A stretch of 64,000 nucleotides of DNA. Source: Schizochytrium sp. TIO01. Its lineage: Eukaryota; Sar; Bigyra; Thraustochytrida; Thraustochytriidae. The stretch covers positions 5,393,483 to 5,457,482 of the forward strand of contig SMSO01000032.1 in the NCBI GenBank assembly GCA_004764695.1, given 5' to 3'. The notes beneath the pieces were generated by a model, which worked only from the letters and a program-made list of their open reading frames with translations, was not told where the DNA came from and did no database searches. How positions within the stretch are numbered: position 1 is the stretch's first letter; every line of letters starts with the position of its first letter. This document shows, one piece after another, positions 43,641 to 54,472 of this stretch. The position numbers and the translations under genes are program-made.

Positions 43641-44087
43641 ATGAGCATTGTGCAGCGATTGTACGCTCTAAAAGAAACCACCGTCTTTGTTATTTACCGC
43701 CGCGACAATGAAAACAAAACGAGTCAAGTAAGAATGGGTAATATGAAGGTGCTGATATATTTTGCTTATTGGCATCCCAAATTGTCAATTAAGTTTATGT
43801 TTCAAGGACGTGGACGAACAAAATTCCCAATTGTTGAGTCTTGTTGTGATGCAATTCAATCCAAATACAGAGAGGGAGCAATCAGAAGAGTCGGAAATAC
43901 TTTGCAGGAGCCACATTGCACACACATTATGTATGAACTAGAGATAAGGGCTGCCCTCGGTTCTGTTTTATTTGTTTGTTTGCTAAGTTTTGGACGCTTT
44001 CTATACGACAGCAGGCACCATGACATCCGCCCACGCTCCAAACTAAGAAGAGCTTTCAAGAGTTTGAAGGCGCAGGCACGAAGGTAA
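43641..44087 (+). CDS. Doubtful 148-aa hypothetical protein
   Basis: Opens at ATG 43641 and closes at TAA. The product is basic, with one hydrophobic stretch near residues 104-121 (RAALGSVLFVCLLSFGRF) and a very basic end (RRAFKSLKAQARR). No family is recognised and the codon use is AT-rich, like non-coding neighbours. GTAAGA at about 43728 could be a splice donor, or the frame may be chance. Confidence 0.2.
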   Translation: MSIVQRLYALKETTVFVIYRRDNENKTSQVRMGNMKVLIYFAYWHPKLSIKFMFQGRGRTKFPIVESCCDAIQSKYREGAIRRVGNTLQEPHCTHIMYELEIRAALGSVLFVCLLSFGRFLYDSRHHDIRPRSKLRRAFKSLKAQARR

Positions 44088-44183
44088 TTTTGTAGGGGGA
44101 ACATCATAAACAACATATTCATGGTATTTTCCAAGTTGCCGACTCGCGGTCATGATCAGGAAGATCAGATGACGCAGGATGAG

Positions 44184-44211
44184 TATATATATATATATAT
44201 ATATATATATA
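44184..44211. repeat. (AT)n dinucleotide repeat
   Basis: 14 TA units. Confidence 0.9.
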
Positions 44212-44959
44212 ATGCGTACTATTTGCGAACAAGTTCGCTGCCAATTCTTCATGGAGTAGTTTAAATTGTATGGACATTCGTTTTCCTGAACAAACAATAT
44301 CAACAAGAAAAAAACAAAAACAAAAACAAAAATAAAAGATCAAAAGGGAGCATGAATATTTTCGGTGGTTTATTATTGTGGGTGAACGATTCTTATCACG
44401 CCCGCATTAAGAACGAAATATAAACACAGGGCTTGCAAGCGATGAATTTCTCCATCGCGGAATCGCGAACTGATTCGTATATGAGGAATCACATGATTGT
44501 TATCAAATGATTCTGAAGCGGAAATACCATGCATCAAAGGACATGTGGATCGTTTCAAATTCTCTCTTTGCAAAAACACGGGTCGTTATGAGTACATAGT
44601 AAGCGAGTCCAGAACAGTGTTTTGATGAACACCACTTGAATCAAGTGAAGCGGCATCAGCTTCGCATCGGTAGATAGAGTATTGTTAGGAAAATCATAGG
44701 TCAGGTTGGGTAATCTCTGATCAGAGCAGAACAGGGTTTTTGCTAGGGAGGTAACAGTTGCATAAAGGTGGACTTATACCTGCATTCTTAGTGACTAGCT
44801 GGTTTAGAGACGTTTTCATGTTGACATTTTTATGTTTGCGGAGGAGAGATGAAGGGATTAAACCTCTCAAAGCTTCTCAAAGAGGTGCGCAAGAATGGCT
44901 TATGCCGAAGTTACCTTTGAATAACCGCGGCGGCACCAGCAACTCTACGATTTGCCAGA

Positions 44960-45800
44960 TTATTCTGAGGCGTGTGCGTCATCTGTGTGAACATACTCCT
45001 CGACATCCTCTTGATTTGACGCATGTTCCAATGTAGGTACCGGTTGTTGTGGCCTCGGTACAGACAACTTAACTTCCACAGGGCGACGCTGTCCTACACA
45101 TGGTTTGGTAAAGGTTTTGGCATACGACTGATAGTGCTTGAAGAAAGAAAGAGACGCTAAGTCAATCATATCCACCACCTGAAGCAAAGAGAATAAGGCA
45201 GTTGGACTCTCACTGGTCGGCACGGAGTGCGCGCGGACCATTTTAGCAAATTCCCGATAGCTTTCCTCAAGAACGAGCGCCCCGCCGTTTTCGATGAGGA
45301 AGAACGAACGCAGAACGCATTCCTTCACAAGAGAGACATACACGGAAACCTGAGCTGCACCCCAGTTCTTCTCGCTAGCATTCTTAAAGGAGAGGAAGAG
45401 CAAATCCACAAAAACATCCCTGTAAATCATATCTGTATCTTGCGAGTCTGACAACTGGGGTAGTTCCACTAATTGCCCAAATAAACTGTTGTTCCGTACA
45501 TTACAAAATCAAATCCACAAACGCATTGCAAGCAAATTACCCAGTCCACGCCAAGTCAGTATTGATGTTCTTAATCAACTAATGCATTCATGCCTGTGAC
45601 CACGTGATATCGCCATTGAAATTCTCAGGCGCTTTGGTCGCTGTACTTCCATCGAAAAGTCCCCTGTCCTGAGCAGAAATCTCGCTCGCTCGTACTTACT
45701 CAAATTGTGCTTTGGGTTCATCGACCAGGCGTCCTAGAGCCTCAAGATCGCCCTCAGAAAGGTCTCTCCAGAGCAACGTATTCGTAGACATGGCAGCCAT
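44960..45800 (-). CDS. CFAP119: CFAP119/CCDC189-like cilia- and flagella-associated protein
   Basis: Exons 45800-45700 and 45419-44960 are joined across a 280-bp phase-2 intron (GTAAGT...TTACAG), giving 186 aa. The join yields KAQFE-DVFVDLLFLSFKNA. The product follows the CCDC189/C16orf93 (DUF4464) pattern: LLWRDLSEGDLEALG, then DLLFLSFKNASEKNW, VSVYVSLVKECVL, YREFAKMVRAHSV and FFKHYQSYAKTFTKP, corresponding to the family's LW-[KR]-D, DLY-[FV]-[YFA]-LQF, FSIVK, LLxCHSV and YFRHYKLYKYVFTP blocks. Human members are implicated in sperm flagella. A flagellar-axoneme role would imply a swimming stage. Two acceptors farther upstream are out of frame. The last 30 residues are acidic and divergent. 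Confidence 0.65.
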
Positions 45801-47319
45801 CTCCAATCCCTCGCAGCCTTTTGCCTTGAACCTTCGATCGACTATGGAGTCGCTTCCTGCACAGAGGTTCGCAAACCTGAATTCTTGCGTCACGCCCTGG
45901 CCCTGAAAGTTGAGCTCTTTCGTATGGAGAAGAGTTCTGCCTTTCCCTCAGACAATAAATCGCAGCCAGCAGCGGTGGCCTCTGATCAAAGGCAACAGCG
46001 CCAAGATGAGTCGCCGTGAGTGATCACGACTCGAAATGTTTGCTGATGATTGCTCTCGATTACTTTTGTTTGCTTGTGTAAATCGGGGGTGCGTGCCTCC
46101 TCCTCTTATGACATTGATCATCATTGATTCTCTTTCCATAATCACCTCTTTAAAAGGTGATTTCTACACTTTCTCCATTAAAGATATCTATTACGCGACC
46201 AAGTCAGAAATAATTCGAGAAAATATACGTTTAGTTGCGATGTTTGTTAAGAGTTGCACAATTATGACTGTTGTTTAAAATTTTAAAATACACTGTAATT
46301 GAAAGTGATGGGAATCTGTTTTATTAACTTTAGACATAAGAATGGTGTAATAAGGACTGAGTTTAGTTGTTTTGTTTTAGTACTTTGAAGATAGGATGAT
46401 ATAGCGTGAACGATAGAAGTTGATGAAAGAAAGTGAGAAAAGTGGCTGTATGAAGGTATGAATGGCCGCCAATCTCTCGAGCGTGCGTACTTACTTAGGT
46501 TTTAGAAGAAGGTCGACGTACGAGTTCTTCGAATCGATGTCTGCCAAAGAGTGAGTGCTAGATGGTAATCGGGATTGAATTAACAAAGATCTGGTCCGCC
46601 TCCAGAGCTTTGCGAGTCCACGGTTGTTCCTGCGTGAAGAGATTGATTGATAAGGTGAGTGTGTGCATCACGATGCAATTGTCCTTTTTAAAGAGATTTC
46701 TCTTTCATTTTATTTTCCTTTTACCAATTTGAAGAATTAGCAACCTTCAAAGTTGCCTGTCGATCTGTCTGTCTGTGTGTCTCTCAAGATTACCGCACCA
46801 CGTTTGATCATAAACCTTATTTTCTAAAATATGGCAACCCCCAACAGCCTGCAAAGCGACCAGCACTCTTCTCATTCGTCAGGAACTATGCCCTGGCGGA
46901 ATGAACAAAGCAAGGATCGATCAGAAACCCAATCTTCAGACCTGGAGTTCTAGATATTTATAAAGCATTCACCAAAAAACCTTACCTGCACCTTAGCTAC
47001 TTTATCTAGTGAATACTCATAATAGCCCTCAGCACGTGTTGCGATTTTCTACCTCATACAAATTCACTTTATATTTGACGGCGAACCCAACGGACCCTAT
47101 ATGACGGCGAACCCAAATGTTCTTTCCGTTCTGTTCTATTGGCGGCTTGCACTAGCATCTTACCGTACATATTGGTGTTATCGTGCTATATGAACTACTA
47201 CGTATTTGGGCTAGCGCTTGGATTATAGTAATCGATTGAGAGAAAGAGAGAAGGAAACAGAGACAGATCACGAGCACAGAGATCGCCTGAGCAGGCGTGG
47301 CACCTTGGAAGCTGCGAAG
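45801..47319. promoter_or_regulatory. Divergent region between the CFAP119-like gene and COG2
   Basis: 1.5 kb with no gene-like frame. A 15-bp direct repeat, TGACGGCGAACCCAA, occurs at 47076-47090 and 47102-47116, about 210-240 bp upstream of the COG2 start. Its position makes a promoter element possible. The factor is unknown. Confidence 0.35.
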
Positions 47320-50021
47320 ATGTTCACTGATGAGGCGTTCCTGGCGCCAAATTTTCATGCCGATGCGTACGTTTAAACTTTTTGGACTGACTTGACCTTT
47401 GGTGAGTGTCGTTGCGCGTTAATTGGAGGGACCCAACGGGGTCGGCTCGCGAGGGCTCCTTACAGAGCTATCATCTGGCACTCTTATCAACATGACTGTT
47501 ACGTACTTCTGCAAATGTAGAGATTTCGTATTCAAAAGCATGCGTTAGAGCCACATGCATTAATGGAAATACGATCAAGACATGGAGATATTGCAACAGC
47601 AACAAAACCTTGCTAAAGTAGATTTCGTATCTGTTTCCAGGTGAGGATGACAGTGGTGGCATGTCACAGCGGCAATTGGATCTCAAGACGACTAACTTAA
47701 TTTTGTGCTTGCCATGTGATATTTAAATCCATGATGGATTGCTCAATGACGATAACAGCTTCGTGGCAGAGCATCGCAAAGACTTGACCTTGAAAAACCT
47801 TGAGAGTGAGCTGGAAGCCTATGTAGCAAATTTGGATAACACGCTGGTGAGTATTATCAATAATGACTACTCAGCTTTTTTGAAGCTATCAAGTATGCTT
47901 GTGGATATTGACTCCCTAGTGGCAGGTCTCCGCGAACCCCTGACCATGCTAGAACATAAAGTTCAAGATGCTCGCAAAGTGGTCAGCGACCCTCTCGAAA
48001 AGCAGCAAGCTCTGCTAGAACGTCTTATCTATGTGCGCGAGAAGCGCAAGCTAATCCAGCTCTGCCTCTCTGCATGGGAAACTTTAGAAAAAGTGGAAAC
48101 TCAGGTTGAACAATTGCGCACTGCTGAGGACGATACTGAGCGAGGCTCCTCCGTAGCAGCGGACCGCATGACTCGCGCAACAGACGCGGGCGACAGCGTT
48201 TCGTCACCAGACCGTTCCAGTGATGCAACTCCTACCCCTATTAAGGAGCTTCGTCGCAGCGAGTCAAATGGAGAAGCCTTGGGCCGGGCCACTCAACGCC
48301 TTGCACGTGTTACTTTTCTCGCTCAAGAAAACTCTGGTCTGCCATTGCTTCGTATGATCCGTGCAAAGGCCCGAAGTCTTGAGCACTCACTCATTGAACA
48401 GCTAGAATATGCCTTTGTACAGGCCGTGAGTAGTGGTTCGGGAGGTAGTGGAGCTGGAACGATTGGTCTCGAGGAATCATCATCATCCCCTTCATTTGAT
48501 GCAGCCCATGTCCGCCAAATCGCTGTGGTCTTCAGAGCCTATACTGCCATTAACCATACACAAGAAGCTATGGAGGTGTTTAAGCGTCGTGTTGTCGAGC
48601 CATCCCTGCGACGGGTTCTCACTCAGGGGCGTCTGGATGCTGGTGGAGCACGGGGAGCTGCATCTGGACTGCAAAGCGCTTATGGAGATGTGTTGCGCTT
48701 CTTGCAGACTACATGCCGCCCGATGCTCGCAGCAATTCATGATCCAAATGAGGGACTTGGTGAAATAGATCTCATTGGAACAAGCGTAGTGCAAGGTCTT
48801 GCAGAAGTTATCAAAGAACAAATGTCTCAAGTGTACTCGAGTGGTAACCCTGATGTTTTGCACGACACCTATTTGAAGACGGAAGCGTTTTTTGGTATTC
48901 TGCGGTCATTCGCACCCCACCCAGAGAAGGTTGACCGGACTGCTGATCATGTTCTTGGAATGTGGAACCTCTCGGTTTATGTGCAGCTCCGTTCCCAGGA
49001 AATGTCACGAAAGTTAGAAGAGTCACTTTCCGCAAGGGTGGGATCTGATGGCAAGCTTGCGGCCGCTCCGTCCGGACCAGGTTCCTACCGACTTCGCCCT
49101 TCTGCAGTTGTAGTGGAATGTTTTCAAGAGTGCTGGAGCGATAAGGTATTTCTTGCTGGGGTAGCTGCTCGAATTTTCAAGCTTGTCTTGCAACTTTCCT
49201 ATGATTACCTTGCCTGGAGTGAAGCCTCTATTAAATATGTTTCGTCTGAGAATGGAGTCACTTTGCCTAAGCTAGAACTTGAAGACGATGATTTGGAAGA
49301 ACTTGAAGAAGCAGCACAAGCCAAAACAGAATCAGTTTCCGGAGCATGGGCTGGCACTCAATGTGAACAGCTCATTCTCCTTAGCGCAGACAACGCAGAA
49401 ATTGCGGGTTTCCTCGAATCCCAAGTTAACCTCGTCAAAACAAAAGTTAGCGGGCGGGCTGTTGGAACCCCTCAGGGCAATGCAGTCGGAGAAGCCGTAC
49501 AAAAGGCTCTCCAAGAGACTCTTTGCGCCTCGCTAAAGCAAACGTCGCTGCGGGCTCGCTATGTGGTGGAACAGAACATTCTTTCAGCGTGCTCAGAGAC
49601 TGTATTGGCCGGCATGAAGGCAGTCACCCCAATGTACCGTATGACCAACAAACCACCCCCTTCACAACCTTGCGAGTATGCTTCCAAGGTGCTGGAGCCA
49701 CTGGAGCAATTTCTTGCTAGTGGCGTAGCACAGTTGCTCCCCGATGCTACAACCAGTGCAGCGAAGGTCCTTCAAAGTATCTTGGAAATCTTTGATGAGC
49801 AATCGTCGCGCGCGCTTGAGGAAATCACAACCTCAGAAAACGCTTTGCGAAGACTTAACAGAAATACTGGCAAGCGCCAACTTGACTCCACAAAGATCCG
49901 TTCACAGTTCTTTATGGATTTGGAACGTATTGTAAAATCTGCTGAGGATGCGGGCGTAGTCCTTGGCACTGTTCCTGGCTACCGTGAACTGTACGACAAG
50001 CTTGCCTCCACATCATCATAA
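47320..50021 (+). CDS. COG2: Conserved oligomeric Golgi complex subunit 2
   Basis: Lobe-A subunit of the COG tethering complex, which docks retrograde vesicles at the Golgi. Exon 1, 47320-47366, encodes only MFTDEAFLAPNFHAD plus two bases. After a 392-bp phase-2 intron (GTACGT...AACAG) exon 2 runs 47759-50021, giving 769 aa (human 738). The join gives HADA-FVAEHRKDLTLKNLESEL, aligning with the human DHFVSDCRKRVQLEELRDDLE. Further matches are LVSIINNDYSAFLKLSSMLV, GLPLLRMIRAKA, SSGNPDVLHDTY and MWNLSVYVQLRSQEM. N-terminal COG2 coiled-coil domain (17-140), a Ser/Asp-rich linker (about 147-185), and the DUF3510-type C-terminal domain (about 600-757) follow one another. The first-exon choice rests on this alignment. 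Confidence 0.95.
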
Positions 50022-50456
50022 CCAATGCACCTACAAAACTATAGTATCTATAAACAATGTTCACCCTTTGTGCTTACCTGCAAGACTACTTGCTTTCCTT
50101 GCTCCTTTATTTTAAACGAAGCAAACTTATCAAGACAAACTCAAAATCACTCGCACTTCTTTAAATCATTCAAGTAAGTTTAACAGTATACAAGGCTAGG
50201 AATTACTAATATTCATTTTTCCTTCTTCTTCTTCTTCTTCTTCTTCTGTTTAGAAACAGTGTTATTGTTCCTGAAGATAAGTGTATCAGAAACGAGAAAA
50301 CATATGCTCCATGATGCCACAGTTAAGAAGGCTATTTCCGGGCTACGGAAATCCGCTTTCTACTTTGGTCAACCAACTTGTTATTATTCTCCATTTTTTG
50401 TGTTCAAGTCTTATTGGAAACACAACGTACACCTTCACTGGGAAGGTTTGACTTGC
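50022..50456. other. Intergenic, convergent, with (CTT)n repeat
   Basis: 435 bp between COG2 and TXNL4A 3' ends, containing about eight CTT units at 50222-50247. No gene. Confidence 0.6.
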
Positions 50457-50897
50457 TTAGCGCTGCCCAGAGCGGTTTACGTGTGAATAGTCTCGTGGAG
50501 CAACGACGAGACCCTTTCCTTTAGTTGCGCCACGATAGACAGTCTCGATAATGTCAATAAGATCCTGTTTATCTGTGAGCGGCCAGTCGATCTTGTTGTT
50601 ATTACCCGTACCACAATCCACCATGATATGTTTGTTGCGGTAGAAAAACATCAAGTTGATGGGCTTCTCCGTCAGCTCATACATAACGTTGAAGTCTGGA
50701 ACTTGAGTAATGTCCACGACATAGACCACGGCGAAGTTACGAACAAGCTCCGCAACGCTGCGAAGGGCTTCATCAATCAACATACAATCTTCGTCGTAGT
50801 CGTGACCGAATCGAATGCAAACCACGCGTTCCTCCTCTGTTAAGATTGCCTGGTCTACCGCCCAGCCGGACTCTAGATGAGGCAAAAGGTACGCCAT
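50457..50897 (-). CDS. TXNL4A: U5 snRNP 15-kDa protein Dim1 / TXNL4A
   Basis: Spliceosomal protein of the U5 snRNP and U4/U6.U5 tri-snRNP, essential for pre-mRNA splicing in other eukaryotes. Single exon, 146 aa from ATG 50897; the human protein has 142. Thioredoxin-like fold without a CxxC redox centre: LLPHLESGWAVDQAILTEEE, VVCIRFGHDYDEDCMLIDEA, FAVVYVVDITQVPDFNVMYE, then FFYRNKHIMVDCGTGNNNKI and TVYRGATKGKGLVVAPRDYS. Conservation is strong except for the last ten residues. The presence of Dim1 agrees with the GT-AG introns in the neighbours. A 71-codon opposite-strand frame is a shadow. Confidence 0.98.
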   Translation of the reverse strand: MAYLLPHLESGWAVDQAILTEEERVVCIRFGHDYDEDCMLIDEALRSVAELVRNFAVVYVVDITQVPDFNVMYELTEKPINLMFFYRNKHIMVDCGTGNNNKIDWPLTDKQDLIDIIETVYRGATKGKGLVVAPRDYSHVNRSGQR

Positions 50898-51370
50898 CTT
50901 AAGGTTCTTTTTATTTCTTCTGCCTCAGTGGAGCACTCCGAAAAGCTTAAGGTAGCAATAAAAATTTCGCAATTGAGCGTCTTTATACAAAGCTTGATGG
51001 CTTGTACTGCGCAGAGAGACGACCTAAAGCTGCTCTACAAACAAAGAGCCTCGCGAGTTATTGGTGTCACCTTTGGACATCTTCCCTTCCATGATATAGT
51101 TACACATAACTACGACGTTACATTTATAGTCGTTACATAATTTTTTCTTGGCGCTGCTTTAGAAAGGTTATAGTTGGCGTAGGAACTGACAGTCTTTTCT
51201 CAGTGGAGAAGATCTTGCTCCTTTTAAGACCTCTGCAGCATTTCTCTTACTGGTTTGAAGACTACATGCGTGTTACACAATTTGAGTCTATCATGCTGAT
51301 AATATCTCCACCTGAAGCTAAACGTAAAGATTATGACACTTCTAAATAGTTTGATTGATTAACTTTGATC
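50898..51370. other. Intergenic
   Basis: 473 bp between two minus-strand genes: the TXNL4A promoter and the EF-hand gene's 3' end. An 87-codon plus frame here has no family resemblance. Confidence 0.5.
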
Positions 51371-54300
51371 TTACAGAGGATCTAACGATACAGAGTTCTT
51401 CGGGGACCTCTGCGAGAATGACGATCGAGATGTACCTGGAGACTTTGGAGATTTCAAATCCCGATTTGTCGGAGATCGTCGAGAATTGAGCGTTGTGTTC
51501 TTTCTTGATAGCTTACTTCTTGTCGAAGCTGGAAAGATAGGATCATCTGGCGAGGCAAATGGTTGTTGAGGATGTGATTCGACCTTCTTCTCAAACAAAT
51601 ATGAAGTTCGGTACACATTGAACAATGGAAGAGCAGGCGAGGACTGAGAAACAGATAAACGGAGCAGCGGCTTTTTGTTTTTTTTAAGGTTTGCAGGCTC
51701 ACTTGCGGACTGACCAAGGGTGCGCTTCGGATCGTCAGGATCCTCTTCTTCTTCTTCTTCCTCTTCATTGTTATTGTTGCTGTTGGCATTCTTAGAATCA
51801 TCCCCTTTACTGGCAACTTTGTTGGGCCCTGCATTTTGAGTTGATTCTCCTGACGCCTTTTGTTCTTCTTGGCCCTCCTCTGGTATTGAGTCTGAAGAGA
51901 TGGCCCTAGTAATTTCTGGGTCATTACTTGAGCTTCTATTGGGAGGGAGATCATTGTCGTCAAGAACACTGGCATGGAAAATGCGTCCAAAGCAAAAGAG
52001 AATGTCTCTATTGTCCCGCACAGCTTGTGTGAATTCTGAAAAGGTAATCACACCGTCGTTGTTGATATCTAACGAGCGCAGGAGCTCCACCGCTTTCCAG
52101 CCCGCGTCTTGCACACTGAGGTGGGATGCATATAAAAACTCAAAAAACTCTTGATAATCAACGGCTTCGCTTCCATCAGAATCAAACAGTTCAAAATAGA
52201 ACTCTCCCTTCGCTTGCTGGTAGGCCTCTGACTCGGTATCAAGGTTACTTGCTCGCTCAAGGGAGAGCACCATTCCGATGAGCATCTTGCGTAGATCCAC
52301 AATTTCTTCTCCTGGGATAACGAGAGTATTCTCGCTTCCCTGTGCTGGGCAGGTAGCAATCGCGACTCTGAACATATTGAGGAGAATAGTATATACGAGC
52401 TCATCAGATGAACCGTCTGAGTTGATAGATTGCTCTGTGAAAGAGCGATATGCAGTGTCGAAATTTGTGTCTTGTCGCATTGTCATTCTGGCTTTAGGAG
52501 AAAATGCTGATCCCTCCCAAATAGGTTCAATAAAGTTTACAAATTGTTCCCAAGTGGCCTGATAAGCACCACCGCGACTTTTCCCTAAACGGAGCCAGGC
52601 TGATAAAATGTTTTGCAAGTTCAACTGAGGAACAGCTCGTCGAAGCTTTAATGTCCATACAGCTAGATCTTCTGAGGGTTTGAGGCATTCATCAAAACTG
52701 TTGAGTACCATCGGAATCTCCGCAACTGCACGATAAAACTCATCACGCTCAACCGTACCATTCTTATCATAGTCCATCATGGTTATGATTAGCTCAACTA
52801 AATGCGCACACTCCATAAGCTCATTATTGGTATCTTGAACAAGCTTTACGAGATCAACCAATCTCATGCTTGGCTCAGCATCTGGTTGAGAGGAACGAAG
52901 TGCGGCTGCTGCAGCTGCAGCAGCCTCTGCCTTCTCAGGATCAAGATTTGGTTGACCTTGCGCCGAAGAACCATCGCTATCAGACGAGACAGTTGTTGCT
53001 CGACTTGCTTTAACCTTCATGCTACTCTGATGAGCTGCATGTTGTGACATGGCGTTTGCAACATCAAAGAGGAAGCGTGCTTTATCTTCAAGCGAACCCG
53101 AAGTGAGACGACTCACACCAATAATAAACTCATCAAACGAAAGAAATCCATCATGATCGCGGTCAAAAATGCAAAACATTCGCGTGAGAACAGCTGGGCT
53201 CGTGATGCTTGAAAACTGAGTATGCATGACAGAGGAGAATTGGTCTTTAGTAAGACCTTTTTTAGATGTCTTATGTTTGTTCCAGCTACCCCGTAGCACA
53301 CGGAGGTCATTTGGATTAAATTTCGAAATCGCTACTGTGGCTTCTTCGTCTTCAGTGGTAAAATCATCATCTCCATCCCCAGCCAGGCTTGTTTTTGTAA
53401 CAGCAGACTGACTTCTCTGTCGTGAAGCAACATCTCCATCGAGGGATGCTGTGGAACCTTCAGCTTTGCCAGAGCTAGAGCTAGACGTCTCATTTGGCGG
53501 AGCACCATTCTGAGCAATCGCAGATAGTTTCCCAACAGGACGACGACCGTCGCCTCCAATAACAGTCTTTTGATGCTTTTGCTCAACAACACTGCCCTTA
53601 TTACGACCTCCTGCTGCGGTTCGAGTGGCATTTCCTCGTGTAGCTGCACGAGAACCCGCGCCTGGTGCATTCATTGCACTTACAAGTTTCTTGGCCTCTC
53701 GTTTCATCACGCTTCCAGCGGTTTTAATATCGGCGCTGCTTCGTAAAAGACTGATCTGCATTGATCGATGAGCATCAGAAGCGAGGATGATGTTTGTGAT
53801 ATCGCTGATATCTTCGCATGCGGCGAGCCAGTCTCCAAGAAGCTGTGCGCTTACCGTTTGGCATTTGCGCCAAGCACCTTCACCACAAATCCGAGCAGCA
53901 AGGCTCATAACTGTAGGCGGTGAGGCGCGCTTTGCGAGAATGCCTAGGCGAAAGAGTGCTCGTTGTAGCGTAAAGAGGAACTGGGCAATTCTCTCCTCAG
54001 TCATAGAAGGTCCAAAGAGAGGAAAGCAGATTTCAAGACGCTCTGACATGGTCGTGCCCTGTGCTAACAAGACCAAAAGGCAAAATACTTCGCGAGCGTC
54101 AGCTATTCCTGATTCTTCTTGTTCAAAATGCACAAACATTTCGAGAGGCAGAGTCAAAAACTCGCCATTAGCAACAAATGCAAAGTCATAATCTGTGAAG
54201 ATCTCCCAGAACTGACGTCTACTAATGAGAAACGACCCAGTTTCTTCATACGTTGTTGCAAAACGGGAGCGCGCCCTTTTGATATCCTTCAGTTGCCATC

Positions 54301-54472
54301 GCGATGCATGGCGGGAAAATTCACGCCACGCTCGTGGTGGCTTTGTCTTTTTCCCGCTGTGTACATCCTGGTCTGTCGTATTGGATTGAGCTTGGCGAGA
54401 CGTACCATGCGAAGAGCTGCCAATACTAGTGCCGGCAGCCAGGGCTGCTTCTGCAGAGTACGTAGTGCCCAT
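51371..54472 (-). CDS. Large multi-EF-hand calcium-binding protein, putatively myristoylated
   Basis: Single exon, 1033 aa. Four EF-hand loops fit the D-x-[DN]-x-[DNSG]-G-x-[LIV]-x-x-x-E pattern: DRDHDGFLSFDE (437-448), DYDKNGTVERDE (567-578), DSDGSEAVDYQE (764-775, less canonical) and DINNDGVITFSE (802-813). The start MGTTYS fits an N-myristoylation signal (Gly2, Ser6), so it may be a calcium-dependent membrane switch. Residues about 50-250 are a helical, EF-like domain (FLISRRQFWEIFTDYDF, REVFCLLVLLAQG). Ser/Gly/Ala-rich linkers, a poly-Ala stretch (517-524) and an acidic run (about 903-913) separate the parts. The C-terminus is Ser/Pro/Arg-rich and probably a phosphorylation target. No kinase or phosphatase domain is seen. 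Substrates are unknown. Confidence 0.85.
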   Translation of the reverse strand: MGTTYSAEAALAAGTSIGSSSHGTSRQAQSNTTDQDVHSGKKTKPPRAWREFSRHASRWQLKDIKRARSRFATTYEETGSFLISRRQFWEIFTDYDFAFVANGEFLTLPLEMFVHFEQEESGIADAREVFCLLVLLAQGTTMSERLEICFPLFGPSMTEERIAQFLFTLQRALFRLGILAKRASPPTVMSLAARICGEGAWRKCQTVSAQLLGDWLAACEDISDITNIILASDAHRSMQISLLRSSADIKTAGSVMKREAKKLVSAMNAPGAGSRAATRGNATRTAAGGRNKGSVVEQKHQKTVIGGDGRRPVGKLSAIAQNGAPPNETSSSSSGKAEGSTASLDGDVASRQRSQSAVTKTSLAGDGDDDFTTEDEEATVAISKFNPNDLRVLRGSWNKHKTSKKGLTKDQFSSVMHTQFSSITSPAVLTRMFCIFDRDHDGFLSFDEFIIGVSRLTSGSLEDKARFLFDVANAMSQHAAHQSSMKVKASRATTVSSDSDGSSAQGQPNLDPEKAEAAAAAAAALRSSQPDAEPSMRLVDLVKLVQDTNNELMECAHLVELIITMMDYDKNGTVERDEFYRAVAEIPMVLNSFDECLKPSEDLAVWTLKLRRAVPQLNLQNILSAWLRLGKSRGGAYQATWEQFVNFIEPIWEGSAFSPKARMTMRQDTNFDTAYRSFTEQSINSDGSSDELVYTILLNMFRVAIATCPAQGSENTLVIPGEEIVDLRKMLIGMVLSLERASNLDTESEAYQQAKGEFYFELFDSDGSEAVDYQEFFEFLYASHLSVQDAGWKAVELLRSLDINNDGVITFSEFTQAVRDNRDILFCFGRIFHASVLDDNDLPPNRSSSNDPEITRAISSDSIPEEGQEEQKASGESTQNAGPNKVASKGDDSKNANSNNNNEEEEEEEEDPDDPKRTLGQSASEPANLKKNKKPLLRLSVSQSSPALPLFNVYRTSYLFEKKVESHPQQPFASPDDPIFPASTRSKLSRKNTTLNSRRSPTNRDLKSPKSPGTSRSSFSQRSPKNSVSLDPL

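Noticed and set aside
45420-45481. Alternative 3' splice sites for the CFAP119-like intron (ATTAG, CCCCAG, TTGTCAG and others)
   Set aside because: Given the phase-2 donor at 45699, they put the second exon out of frame. Only TTTACAG at 45420-45421 restores the reading frame.
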